From Candidatus Altarchaeota archaeon (lineage in GTDB: Archaea > Altiarchaeota > Altiarchaeia > IMC4 > SCGC-AAA252-I15): a stretch of DNA of 14,850 nucleotides. Shown here in pieces: positions 1 to 6,946 of this stretch. Under the pieces are notes generated by a model, which saw only the letters and a program-made list of their open reading frames with translations, was not told where the DNA came from and made no database searches. The stretch lies in NCBI GenBank assembly GCA_018815265.1, contig JAHIYG010000287.1, positions 1 to 14,850 of the forward strand. Direction: 5' to 3'. Within the stretch, counting starts at the first letter, position 1; each line of letters begins with the position of its first letter. The translations under genes were made by a program, and so were the position numbers.

Positions 1-1529
1 CCCATTATAAGCCAGGACCCGTTTTCCTGTAGGGCCTTCTTTTTTTCTCCAGCAGAGAGTTTGTCAAAAATCCCCAATACATTGCCAAATATTGTGTGTA
101 TCATCCCGATACCAACTGCAACAGCTAAAAGCGTGATTGCGTTGGTTTTGTATAGTGGGTCGATTAGTACGAACCAAAGCCCTTCTGAGCTGTCTCTGCC
201 CAACACGTATTTTGTGAGTGCATCGCCTAGAAACCCCCCTGTAGCTATCCCAAAGACAATCGTTGAGAGCCCGCACCAAAAGAGGATTTTCGCAAAGTTG
301 ACTACCTTCATGTGTTTTAGGTACTTTTGTTGGAGCCAAATTGAAGCAAAAAGTATCATCATCCCGTATACTGCGTCTCCCAGCATGAAACCGAAAAATA
401 TCACAAAAGAGGGGGCAGTCATTGCAGTCGGATCCAGTTGGTTATATTTCGGCTGTGAGAAAAGCCGGGTAAACATCTCAAACGGCTTAAGAGGCGCAGG
501 ATTGTCAAGCAGCGTCGGAGCATCTTCCGAGTCATCTGATACAGACAACACCATGAGGCCGTTTGATGCAGACTCAAGAATAGAGAGTATTTTTTGCTTC
601 CTTTTTTGCGGCACCCATATGCGAAGGTATGTCGTGTTCTTTGTCGACGCCAAGTGAGTATATGCCTTCGCCCTAGCCAGTTCGTTTGACAGAAGCTCCT
701 CAAATTCAAGAAGCGCCCGCATTCTCTCGCAGGCTATAGCTTCTAGATTAGATATTGCCTCTCCGACTGTTTTACCAAGTTCATCTGCCTTGGATGTGTA
801 GTCAGCATATAGTTGCCGGTAGGTCTTCTCTCCTTGCACTTTAACGGGGTCATATGACGCGCCAGCCAGCACGTGATTTAGGTCTAGGCGCTTTTCCTTG
901 ATGCAATGGAAAGACACGACCGACTTGTCCTTTCCAGAAGATTCGATTGTGAGGAGGTATATTTTTTCGAGCTTCTCATCAAGCCTTTTTCTAGCCTCCA
1001 AGATATTATCTGTGGGTATGACACCTATTGTAGAATACAGATAGTCTGTTTCCTTAAAGTGTCTGGCATAGATGTTCAAGTCTTTGAGCAACAGGATGGA
1101 GTCTTTTTCTGAAGAGGTTGTCTCAAGTTCTGCCTTTTGTTTCTCTAGTCCTTCCACAGCAGGATATATTTGCGCCCCTAGTTTAGATAGAATATCATCT
1201 GCATCAGACAGAAGTTTTTCGCATTCCATGTAGCAGTATGGCTTTTGTTGTGTCTCTTCAACGCCAAGCATCTCATCCAAGAAAGATGATTTGGTTTTGA
1301 CATATGGTTTGAGTACGTCTATCAGGTTTTTTGCCCTAGACAAGTGATTTGTGATTTCTGGTGTTTTATCGGAGGACACTGCCTTCATCAGTCCCTTCTC
1401 TTTCATCTCTTCTTCCATGATGGATTCAAGCTGTGTTTCCCCGCTTATGTGCAGGGCCCGAACTATTGAATCCTTACAGGAGTTCTCGACTATGCACTCT
1501 ATATTAGTCATCTGAGCTGGTTTGAACAT
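1..1529 (-). CDS. atpI: A-type ATP synthase subunit I (a-subunit), C-terminal part cut off by the window edge
   Basis: Membrane stator subunit of the archaeal A1Ao ATPase, which forms the ion half-channels beside the c-ring and ties the peripheral stalks to the membrane. The frame is open from ATG at 1529 to the left edge, giving 509 complete codons of a protein usually 620-700 residues long. The first 350 residues are soluble and charged with coiled-coil stretches, as in the family. Residues 349-392 hold the family signature: PFEMFTRLF, then KYNQLDP, then FFGFMLGDAVYGMM, leading into the first membrane helix. Further hydrophobic segments lie at about 412-436 and 463-487. The conserved channel arginine would lie beyond the edge and cannot be checked. 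The ATG directly abuts the TAG of subunit H with no gap, so the two are co-transcribed. Family assignment is secure. Confidence 0.93.
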   Translation of the reverse strand, partial: MFKPAQMTNIECIVENSCKDSIVRALHISGETQLESIMEEEMKEKGLMKAVSSDKTPEITNHLSRAKNLIDVLKPYVKTKSSFLDEMLGVEETQQKPYCYMECEKLLSDADDILSKLGAQIYPAVEGLEKQKAELETTSSEKDSILLLKDLNIYARHFKETDYLYSTIGVIPTDNILEARKRLDEKLEKIYLLTIESSGKDKSVVSFHCIKEKRLDLNHVLAGASYDPVKVQGEKTYRQLYADYTSKADELGKTVGEAISNLEAIACERMRALLEFEELLSNELARAKAYTHLASTKNTTYLRIWVPQKRKQKILSILESASNGLMVLSVSDDSEDAPTLLDNPAPLKPFEMFTRLFSQPKYNQLDPTAMTAPSFVIFFGFMLGDAVYGMMILFASIWLQQKYLKHMKVVNFAKILFWCGLSTIVFGIATGGFLGDALTKYVLGRDSSEGLWFVLIDPLYKTNAITLLAVAVGIGMIHTIFGNVLGIFDKLSAGEKKKALQENGSWLIM

Positions 1530-1841
1530 CTATGCACCCAGTGTTTTCAGGATAAAATCCACTGCCTCCCCTTTTTTGGCCTTGGATTGTATAGATAATT
1601 TCTTGTACAATTTTTCATATTCGCTGGCGTCTGATGCATTTTTCCTCTCAGCTTCTGCTACTGCATCATCCATCAGTTTCTTGGTCTCAGTTCTGGCTTT
1701 TTCCTCGCATGATGAGATGATTTGACCCCTGTTAGCTTTAGCATTCTCCAGCTTTTTTTCCCAACGCTGCTTCTCATCCTCAACAGACTGTGTGAGCTTA
1801 GCCTCCAAAGCCTTTATAGCCTCCAATTCACCTTCTACCAT
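1530..1841 (-). CDS. ahaH: A-type ATP synthase subunit H (peripheral stalk)
   Basis: A 103-residue protein that is almost entirely one amphipathic, highly charged helix (about residues 3-90) rich in Glu, Lys and Ala with no Pro, ending in a short hydrophobic tail (AVDFILKTLGA). That is the size and form of archaeal subunit H (AhaH/NtpF type), which pairs with subunit E to make the peripheral stalk linking A1 to subunit I. The assignment rests on this form plus position: its stop codon is immediately followed by the ATG of subunit I, the usual H-I order that opens archaeal ATPase operons. The upstream gene ends 32 bases before the ATG, and the gap contains a TATA-like TTTTAACT, so the ATPase operon may have its own promoter here. 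Alone, the sequence would be hard to distinguish from other coiled coils; context makes it likely. Confidence 0.85.
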   Translation of the reverse strand: MVEGELEAIKALEAKLTQSVEDEKQRWEKKLENAKANRGQIISSCEEKARTETKKLMDDAVAEAERKNASDASEYEKLYKKLSIQSKAKKGEAVDFILKTLGA

Positions 1842-1864
1842 GTTAAGAAATACTGTGAATGGAA

Positions 1865-1872
1865 AGTTAAAA
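1865..1872 (-). promoter_or_regulatory. Possible TATA box for the A-ATPase operon
   Basis: Minus-strand TTTTAACT centred about 27 bases before the ATG of subunit H, the spacing expected for a leaderless archaeal transcript. It lies in the 32-base gap after the nuclease gene. The match is weak and read-through from upstream is equally possible. Confidence 0.35.
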
Positions 1873-1873
1873 C

Positions 1874-2704
1874 CTATGTGCTGCAGCGGGGATTCTCTTG
1901 CAGGCCGTGTATTTCTTGCATCAGGGGGCCTAGCTTTTTCTGTTTAACATGCGTGATTTTGGATATCTCGTCAGCACCCATGTTTATTAGGTCCTTTACA
2001 AGCATTATGTTGCGGTGACACAATGCCTCCTTCATTTCGTTTGATACGTTCCTAAGTATGGTGATAGGGTACATGCATTCGCCTTCAATCATGTCCTGCA
2101 GTGTCTGGTGCTCGGGATAGCCCCATGATGTCGTAAGCATTCCCTTGCACAGGCTGTATTTTATCGCCTCAGATGTGATTTTTGTGTTTGTGATAATCCA
2201 CGGCTTCTGGAAGCTCTGCCCTCCAGCTGTCAAATCCTCGAACCTAGCCCAGGTGTAGAGCGCCTCTTTGAGCCCTGACGAGAACCCTGGTTGGTTGTGG
2301 TATTTACACTCTATCATATACCTCACACCCTTCTTCTCAGCTATGATGTCTACTTCGTGTGTGATGCACGCCCCTTCCAGGATGTTGTTCGTCTTTGTCA
2401 CGTAGCCGTGTTCATCCAATATTCTTGCCATATACTTCTCAAACGGGAATCCAGTGGGTCCAAGCCTCATTATTGCTGCCTTTAACCCGAATCGGGTTGC
2501 AGAGTGCGTGTCTTGCTTTTGCAGTAGATTGTATGCGATATGGTAGACTTTTGATGTTGTGATTCCGTCGTATATTGATTCAGACACCTGACCAGATATT
2601 TCCTGCGCCGCTTGTTCAGAAGCTCCTGAGCGGATGAGCGCATACTTTACCTTTTCAAGATCGAATTCTTCGACCTCCCCAGAGTGTTTCCTTATTTGAA
2701 CCAT
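1874..2704 (-). CDS. ATP-cone / Mrr-type restriction endonuclease-like fusion protein
   Basis: A 276-residue predicted soluble protein with three parts. Residues 2-90 resemble an ATP-cone, the nucleotide-binding regulatory domain of ribonucleotide reductases and NrdR: it opens VQIRKHSGEVEEFDLEKVKY and continues through SKVYHIAYNLL. Residues 90-215 look like a PD-(D/E)XK nuclease fold of the Mrr type: GYVTKTN, then HEVDII with Asp119, then IECKYH with Glu132 and Lys134, so the core D...ExK residues are present. Residues 222-268 (SNEMKEALCHRNIMLVKDLI, then ADEISKI and LGPLMQEI) look like a small helix-hairpin-helix DNA-binding tail. It starts one base after a 52-codon ORF and ends 32 bases before the A-ATPase genes. 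The family reading suggests a nucleotide-controlled DNA nuclease. No methyltransferase or other restriction partner is visible, so a repair or DNA-processing role is as likely as defence. Substrate and function are unknown. Confidence 0.75.
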   Translation of the reverse strand: MVQIRKHSGEVEEFDLEKVKYALIRSGASEQAAQEISGQVSESIYDGITTSKVYHIAYNLLQKQDTHSATRFGLKAAIMRLGPTGFPFEKYMARILDEHGYVTKTNNILEGACITHEVDIIAEKKGVRYMIECKYHNQPGFSSGLKEALYTWARFEDLTAGGQSFQKPWIITNTKITSEAIKYSLCKGMLTTSWGYPEHQTLQDMIEGECMYPITILRNVSNEMKEALCHRNIMLVKDLINMGADEISKITHVKQKKLGPLMQEIHGLQENPRCST

Positions 2705-2705
2705 G

Positions 2706-2864
2706 TTATTTTTTCAACCTTCTGAGCTTTTCTTTTGCCTCGTCTATGACGTCCTGTGTCGTGCCCTCTGCTTCTAGTATATTTCTTTTATCTGGGTTTT
2801 CCCACATTGCAATAAGTGTCTTGAGGAATTTCCTGTCAAGATCAGGCATCAGAAACATATCCAT
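2706..2864 (-). CDS. Small conserved-looking hypothetical protein upstream of the nuclease fusion
   Basis: A 52-codon frame on the minus strand, ATG at 2864 and TAA at 2708-2706. The product starts MDMFLMPDLDRKFLKTLIAM and ends in a charged helix EAKEKLRRLKK; it has no membrane segment or cysteine. Its stop is one base before the ATG of the ATP-cone/nuclease gene, so the two would be translated from one message. It otherwise fills the only space between secD and that gene, and an AT-rich TATA-like element lies about 30 bases before its ATG. I do not recognise the family. Support is position, spacing and protein-like composition only; a chance frame cannot be excluded. If it is real, a small partner or regulator of the nuclease is the simplest idea. 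Confidence 0.55.
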   Translation of the reverse strand: MDMFLMPDLDRKFLKTLIAMWENPDKRNILEAEGTTQDVIDEAKEKLRRLKK

Positions 2865-2888
2865 ACAGGTAAGGATTTATTTTTGACA

Positions 2889-2899
2889 TTAATATTTGA
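2889..2899 (-). promoter_or_regulatory. Possible TATA box for the small ORF / nuclease unit
   Basis: Minus-strand AT-rich element TCAAATATTAA centred about 30 bases upstream of the ATG at 2864, directly after the secD stop codon. Spacing fits leaderless archaeal transcription, but the region is generally AT-rich, so the call is tentative. Confidence 0.35.
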
Positions 2900-2902
2900 A
2901 GG

Positions 2903-4486
2903 CTACTCTGTCTTCCGAAGTATCGCCTCCACTATTCTCGCATATGCCGGCCGCGATATCAGCACCCCAATGAATACACCCATTAGGGTTGTGAACGCGA
3001 ATCCTTTAAGCATCCCCGCACCTATTGTCAGAAGAGGCAGCATGGTTGCGGTCATTGTCGCGGCAGCAGTCATTATGATGAAAAACGCCTTCCTGACCCT
3101 TTCTGAAAGACTGACTATCTTCTTCTGGGTGCTTCTCTTGAGTGATTCATCTGTGATGACTATCTGATGGTCTACGCCAGTTCCCACTGCAGCAATTATA
3201 CCTGCTAGTGCAGGCAGGTCAAGCTCCCAATTTATGAATGCCGCAAATCCTAAAATGATTAGTATATCACCTATCATTGTTATCATGACTGGAAGCACTA
3301 TCTCTATCCTCCGATAGCGTATGAATACTACTGTTGCCACTGCAAACACCGCAAACAATCCAGTATATAGGCTGTATATGAGGAATTTCTTTCCGAGTGT
3401 TGGCGGCGTCGTGGACTTTGACTCGAGTGTAAGCGCGACTGGGAGATTCCCGGAGGTCAGAAGCACCTGATTGCTCTGAACCTCTATTTGAGCCTCCTGA
3501 AGGGAGGGAGCACCACCTGTTATTTGAGCAGAATACACGCATTTGCCTTCTGTGTCAAAGCTGAGTCTTGGGGAGTTTCTTAATCCGATTAGTTTCTGCA
3601 CCCAACCCTCGTAGGACATGTTTAACTGAGGTATCCTTGACGTTTGTAATCCCTTTTCTTCAAGCATGTTTCTTAGTTCATCGTTTATTTTTGCCTCGTC
3701 TGCTGCAAGGATTACTTTTTCATACCCCTTAGATTTTAGAATCAAAATATCATCTAATGCTTTTGTCGTTGATGCTGCGGAGACTGTTGGTACAAGCGCT
3801 CTTTTTTCCATGACATCTATTGCAGTGTCGCCGAAATAGAAACTGTCCGAGTCGCCGACGTCGGTGAGGTTGGCTAGAAGCTGGTAGTCGCCTTTTGAGA
3901 AGACAACCGTCGTGTTGACTGGACGGTCTATGAATATATCTACTGGCCTGCCTCTTTTTCCATTTCCGACTTCACCGAACCTACATGCGCCCTCTTTTGA
4001 GTGGTCAACTGAGACAGACCAGTGGTATGCCCCGCCCTGGGGATAGATTTGCGCTCCCTGAGGACCCAAGTCGACATTTATTTCATTTCCATGAATGGCA
4101 AGCTCGCCGTCTATTCTCGTCTCAAATCGTGCCTGCTGCTTGATTATGGACTCTATATTTGCAGTCTCTTCTGGCGTGGCCTGAGCCATTTGAACCAGGA
4201 GGTATTGATTGCCCCACGGCCTGACAGGTATGTCCTTAAGACCCATACTGTTTAGCCTACTTTCTATTATGGTCTTTTCTATACTCATTATTTCCGGTGA
4301 AACTTCTGTTTCCAGTTTAAGCTGAAGTTGCGTGCCCCCTGCAAAGTCTATGCCATAATCTAGTCCATTTCCAAAACCCCATGTCTTGTCTTTGTTTAAG
4401 GGAATAATGTTAGTGATGCATAAAAGAGAAAAAACAAGCATTAAGATGAATGTTCTAACTGACCAGCTTTTTAATATGTTATTCAT
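2903..4486 (-). CDS. secD: Protein translocase subunit SecD
   Basis: Membrane subunit that, with SecF, helps late steps of Sec-dependent protein export using the ion gradient. I start it at ATG 4486: ATG overlaps the secF stop as ATGA, and AGGTGG lies just upstream as a ribosome site. A GTG three codons earlier is possible but less likely. The product is 527 residues. It has one N-terminal membrane helix (about 10-28), then the D1 motif GLDYGIDFAGGTQL (about 41-54), a long extracytoplasmic region, and five hydrophobic segments from about 367 to the end. These include AAVGTGVDHQIVITDE (about 432-447), the SecD RND-type motif with its conserved Asp. Length and domain order fit euryarchaeal SecD. 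Product certain, start fairly certain. Confidence 0.95.
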   Translation of the reverse strand: MNNILKSWSVRTFILMLVFSLLCITNIIPLNKDKTWGFGNGLDYGIDFAGGTQLQLKLETEVSPEIMSIEKTIIESRLNSMGLKDIPVRPWGNQYLLVQMAQATPEETANIESIIKQQARFETRIDGELAIHGNEINVDLGPQGAQIYPQGGAYHWSVSVDHSKEGACRFGEVGNGKRGRPVDIFIDRPVNTTVVFSKGDYQLLANLTDVGDSDSFYFGDTAIDVMEKRALVPTVSAASTTKALDDILILKSKGYEKVILAADEAKINDELRNMLEEKGLQTSRIPQLNMSYEGWVQKLIGLRNSPRLSFDTEGKCVYSAQITGGAPSLQEAQIEVQSNQVLLTSGNLPVALTLESKSTTPPTLGKKFLIYSLYTGLFAVFAVATVVFIRYRRIEIVLPVMITMIGDILIILGFAAFINWELDLPALAGIIAAVGTGVDHQIVITDESLKRSTQKKIVSLSERVRKAFFIIMTAAATMTATMLPLLTIGAGMLKGFAFTTLMGVFIGVLISRPAYARIVEAILRKTE

Positions 4487-5598
4487 TTTTTCCACCTGGT
4501 TATTTTTCTTTTTCCTGATTCAACATACCATTTTATTATTCCAACATTGGTGAACCATGTTGCAGGCAAATCCCCGAATAAACCGATTATTAAGACGGAC
4601 GCTATGTGAGCCCACGTCTCAATCTGTGTTAGGGCTGTGGAAATGACATAAATTACTGATAAAGCAGCCAGTGTCGTTCCGGTCATCGTAAGCCCTGTCT
4701 TTATCGCATCTTCAACCTGCTCGTTGAATTCCCCCCTTCTATCCTTTATTGTTCTGGAGGTCAGCATGATGTCTGTGTCTACTGAATATCCGATAAGCAT
4801 TAGAAGCGCCCCTATAGTAGCTGGTTCAAGGGGTATGCCAAGAAGACTCATCCCCCCTAGTGCAATCACTATATCACATACTGCAGCCTGTATGACCGCA
4901 ACACAGGGTATTATTTCCTTGAACGCAATGAACACCACGATAGACATCAGGACAAATGAGATTATGATGGCTTTTATGCCCTGCTCCCTGAAGGTAGCAC
5001 CCAATGTGGGGCCGACCGAGCGTATATTGAAGTTTTTCTTTGACAGGGAAACCTCTGTTTTCTCATTGAGGTAGTAGGATAATGCACTGTCCAAGTCTTC
5101 CTTTGCCAAATCCATGCCGTAGATTGTAATTTTTCCGTCTGCATAGTTGTAGTCTATGTCGTATTTGAGCCGTTGTTCTAGTTTTTCCTCCAATCCGGTA
5201 GGTGGCTTTACAGAGACTATTGTTTCCGCAGTATCATATTCTGTGAGTCTACCAGCATAAGATGAAAGTATATCTGTTATGAGATGCTTGTCTTCTAGGA
5301 CTGTTGTCGTCTGTATGACGAGTTTGTTGTACCCAGTGTTGAGGTCATATCCAATAGTTACTTTGACATTTTCAAGCCCCTTGGATGACAATTCCTTCTC
5401 CAACGACTGAAGCTGGGCTGCGTTGAGTTCCTTGTCTGCAAGGACTTCAATCCACATCCCACCCTTGAAGTCTATGCCGTATTCGATTCCATTAAAGAGG
5501 AGCAGAACCACCATGAGAACTGCAAACAGTGGCGTTAATATCGCCAGTAAGCGGTAGTCGACGCGTGAAGTCAGCTTTTCGTACATGCCGTCAAACAT
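4483..5598 (-). CDS. secF: Protein translocase subunit SecF
   Basis: Partner of SecD in the SecDF membrane complex. The 371-residue product has an N-terminal membrane helix (about 19-35), the SecF/SecD family motif GIEYGIDFKGGMWIEV (37-52), and an extracytoplasmic domain of about 150 residues. Five more helices follow at roughly 208-226, 232-253, 259-280, 304-323 and 331-356. The core motif LMLIGYSVDTDIMLTSR (266-282) contains the acidic residues of the RND fold. The domain is longer than in many bacterial SecF proteins, as is usual in archaea. It begins the secF-secD operon and ends ATGA-overlapped with secD. Its ATG is 27 bases from TTTTTAAAG, so the message is probably leaderless. Confidence 0.95.
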   Translation of the reverse strand: MFDGMYEKLTSRVDYRLLAILTPLFAVLMVVLLLFNGIEYGIDFKGGMWIEVLADKELNAAQLQSLEKELSSKGLENVKVTIGYDLNTGYNKLVIQTTTVLEDKHLITDILSSYAGRLTEYDTAETIVSVKPPTGLEEKLEQRLKYDIDYNYADGKITIYGMDLAKEDLDSALSYYLNEKTEVSLSKKNFNIRSVGPTLGATFREQGIKAIIISFVLMSIVVFIAFKEIIPCVAVIQAAVCDIVIALGGMSLLGIPLEPATIGALLMLIGYSVDTDIMLTSRTIKDRRGEFNEQVEDAIKTGLTMTGTTLAALSVIYVISTALTQIETWAHIASVLIIGLFGDLPATWFTNVGIIKWYVESGKRKITRWKK

Positions 5599-5620
5599 AG
5601 TGAAATAATAGGTGCATCCT

Positions 5621-5645
5621 CTTTAAAAACAATCCATATATATGG
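5621..5645. promoter_or_regulatory. Divergent leaderless promoters for secF and the COG2426 gene
   Basis: The 70-base divergent gap holds two TATA-like elements. On the minus strand TTTTTAAAG (5621-5629) is centred 27 bases before the secF ATG. On the plus strand TATATA lies inside the perfect 12-base palindrome CCATATATATGG (5634-5645), centred 29 bases before the ATG at 5669. Neither gene has a convincing ribosome-binding site, consistent with leaderless messages. The two TATA elements are only about 15 bases apart, so the promoters may compete. Confidence 0.6.
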
Positions 5646-5668
5646 TGTTTCGCCAATGTCTTTAGCAT

Positions 5669-6169
5669 ATGGATTTATTAAGTTGGCTACATGGTGTTCT
5701 CGGAGGGAATGACTGGCTGTATACAATAGTTATTTCCATGCTTCCGTGGATTGAATTAAGGGGTTCGATACCGTATGGTATACTCAAGGCTGGTTTTGAG
5801 CCGTTGACTGTTTTCTTTGTCGCGTTTTTCTCAAACATTGTAGTCATATATCCGAGTTTCGTATTTTTGGATTATTTTTTCGAGCTCTTGAACAAGACAC
5901 CGCTTAGGCGCTTCATTGAAAAGACGCAAAAGAAGGCCAAACCATATGTTGACAGATATGGTATGTTGGGTCTGTGCTTTTTTGTAGCGGTTCCACTGCC
6001 CGGTACAGGCGCATATTCTGGAGCGCTTGCAGCCCATATTTTCGGATTGAAAAACAAAAAAGCATTCATGTCCATCATAGCAGGAGTGTTTCTGGCAGCA
6101 GTTGCGGTTACAGTCATAACCCTGTTTTTCAGGGAAAGCCTAGGCTTCTTAATAAAAAACTTGCCCTAA
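5669..6169 (+). CDS. COG2426 / small multi-drug export family membrane protein
   Basis: A 166-residue integral membrane protein. Visible marks of the family (PF06695) are PWIELRGSIPYGILKAG (25-41) near the N-terminus, and FVAVPLPGTGAYSGALAA (105-122), a glycine- and proline-rich re-entrant-like motif typical of the DedA/SNARE-associated superfamily. Hydrophobic segments run at about 15-25, 46-70, 98-125 and 134-155, with a basic cytoplasmic loop between (TPLRRFIEKTQKKAKPYVDR). Despite the family name, the substrate is not established for most members; a transport or lipid-related role is possible. An ATG 13 bases earlier is out of frame, so ATG 5669 stands. It is transcribed away from secF from a promoter with a clear TATA element. 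Family confident, function open. Confidence 0.85.
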   Translation: MDLLSWLHGVLGGNDWLYTIVISMLPWIELRGSIPYGILKAGFEPLTVFFVAFFSNIVVIYPSFVFLDYFFELLNKTPLRRFIEKTQKKAKPYVDRYGMLGLCFFVAVPLPGTGAYSGALAAHIFGLKNKKAFMSIIAGVFLAAVAVTVITLFFRESLGFLIKNLP

Positions 6170-6253
6170 ACAAAGGGATAAGTAACCCGGGTATAGCAAG
6201 GGAGAGATGGATTTTCTAACTCTGAATAAATCTGTTGCTCTATTTCGAATCAA

Positions 6254-6262
6254 GCTTATTTA
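6254..6262 (+). promoter_or_regulatory. Possible TATA box for coaD
   Basis: CTTATTTAG centred about 28 bases before the ATG at 6286, in a 116-base gap that holds no other gene I can see. The spacing fits leaderless transcription and supports ATG 6286 over the in-frame TTG at 6235, which lies upstream of this element. Confidence 0.4.
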
Positions 6263-6285
6263 GGGGTATTCTCATCTTTAAATCG

Positions 6286-6699
6286 ATGTTTAAAAGAATT
6301 GTTGTTGGCGGAACATTTGAGGGGTTGCATGACGGACACAAACTAGTGTTGAAGACAGCATTTGAAAACGCAAAGTCTGTAGTCATTGGCTTGACTTCTG
6401 ACGACTTCGCTGAGAGGTTTAGGACGCGTAAGGTGTCGGTTTACACCAATAGGAAGAATGCATTGGGTGAATTTGTCAAAGCTTTTGACACACCCTATGA
6501 AGTGGTAGAGATAAACGACAGTTATGGCGTGGCAACTATAGACAAAGACATGGACTGCATAGTGGTTTCCGAGGAGACTCTATTGAGGGCTGAGGAGATA
6601 AACACCATAAGGTTCAAAAAAGGCCTGCCTAAGCTCACAGTCATTGTTGTACCACTGGTTTTGGACTCTGAGGGCGTGCCCCTGTCATCCAGCAGATAA
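6286..6699 (+). CDS. coaD: Archaeal phosphopantetheine adenylyltransferase, short at the C-terminus
   Basis: Transfers AMP from ATP to 4'-phosphopantetheine, making dephospho-CoA. The product from ATG 6286 is 137 residues. The nucleotidyltransferase signature VVGGTFEGLHDGHKLVL (6-22) contains the T-x-x-x-x-H-x-G-H core (His15, His18), and VVSEETLLRAEEINTIR (93-109) matches the second conserved block of the COG1019 archaeal/eukaryotic-type enzyme. The family normally continues after a final SSSR/SSTR with an IR-x-GEI-like tail; here a TAA follows SSSR (134-137) at once, so about 10-20 residues appear missing. An in-frame TTG at 6235 would add 17 unlike residues and is rejected. A small gene follows 7 bases downstream. 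Enzyme family secure; activity of the shortened form is uncertain. Confidence 0.88.
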   Translation: MFKRIVVGGTFEGLHDGHKLVLKTAFENAKSVVIGLTSDDFAERFRTRKVSVYTNRKNALGEFVKAFDTPYEVVEINDSYGVATIDKDMDCIVVSEETLLRAEEINTIRFKKGLPKLTVIVVPLVLDSEGVPLSSSR

Positions 6700-6706
6700 T
6701 ATTTTT

Positions 6707-6946
6707 ATGAATGCATTAGTTGAACCCATTAGGAGGACTGTTGAGTCTATAAAGAATAAGTTACTTAAGGATTTGATTAAGAGGCAGAAACCCGAACTGG
6801 ATAAAAAGATTGATGAGATGCTCAAACCCCCGAAACTAAACCAGATAATGGTTAAGGAGTTGGGTTTGGGTAAAAGGATAGGTAAATCATTTAGGAGAAT
6901 TGGCTCAGGCTTCAGCCTACTCAAAAGCAAGTTTAGACTATCTTAG
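6707..6946 (+). CDS. Small basic hypothetical protein
   Basis: A 79-residue frame starting ATG 6707, 7 bases after the coaD stop, so very likely on the same message. The product is strongly basic and mostly helical in look: MNALVEPIRRTVESIKNKLL at the start, a middle stretch KDLIKRQKPELDKKIDEMLK, then LGLGKRIGKSFRRIGSG and a basic tail KSKFRLS. No cysteines, no membrane helix and no nucleotide-binding motif. The charge suggests nucleic-acid or membrane-surface binding, but I do not recognise the family. Its TAG overlaps by 4 bases the TAA of the convergent gene at 6943-7854. The frame can be extended upstream to 6644, but that would overlap coaD and is unlikely. Confidence 0.6.
   Translation: MNALVEPIRRTVESIKNKLLKDLIKRQKPELDKKIDEMLKPPKLNQIMVKELGLGKRIGKSFRRIGSGFSLLKSKFRLS

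Noticed and set aside
61..657. 198-codon open frame on the plus strand
   Set aside because: It lies antisense to the well-conserved region of A-ATPase subunit I and has no family resemblance; a shadow frame.
1874..2864. A restriction-modification or toxin-antitoxin system
   Set aside because: No methyltransferase or specificity gene is present, and the small partner has no antitoxin motif; the nuclease fusion is kept as a finding without that claim.
4487..4495. GTG start for SecD three codons before the chosen ATG
   Set aside because: ATG 4486 gives an ATGA overlap with secF and has AGGTGG at a proper distance; the GTG lies within that ribosome site.
6235..6285. TTG start adding 17 residues to CoaD
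   Set aside because: The added residues precede the conserved N-terminal beta strand, and the likely TATA element lies inside them.
6170..6285. Possible small RNA or tRNA between the COG2426 gene and coaD
   Set aside because: No cloverleaf, no T-loop sequence and no stable long stem could be read; it looks like a plain promoter region.
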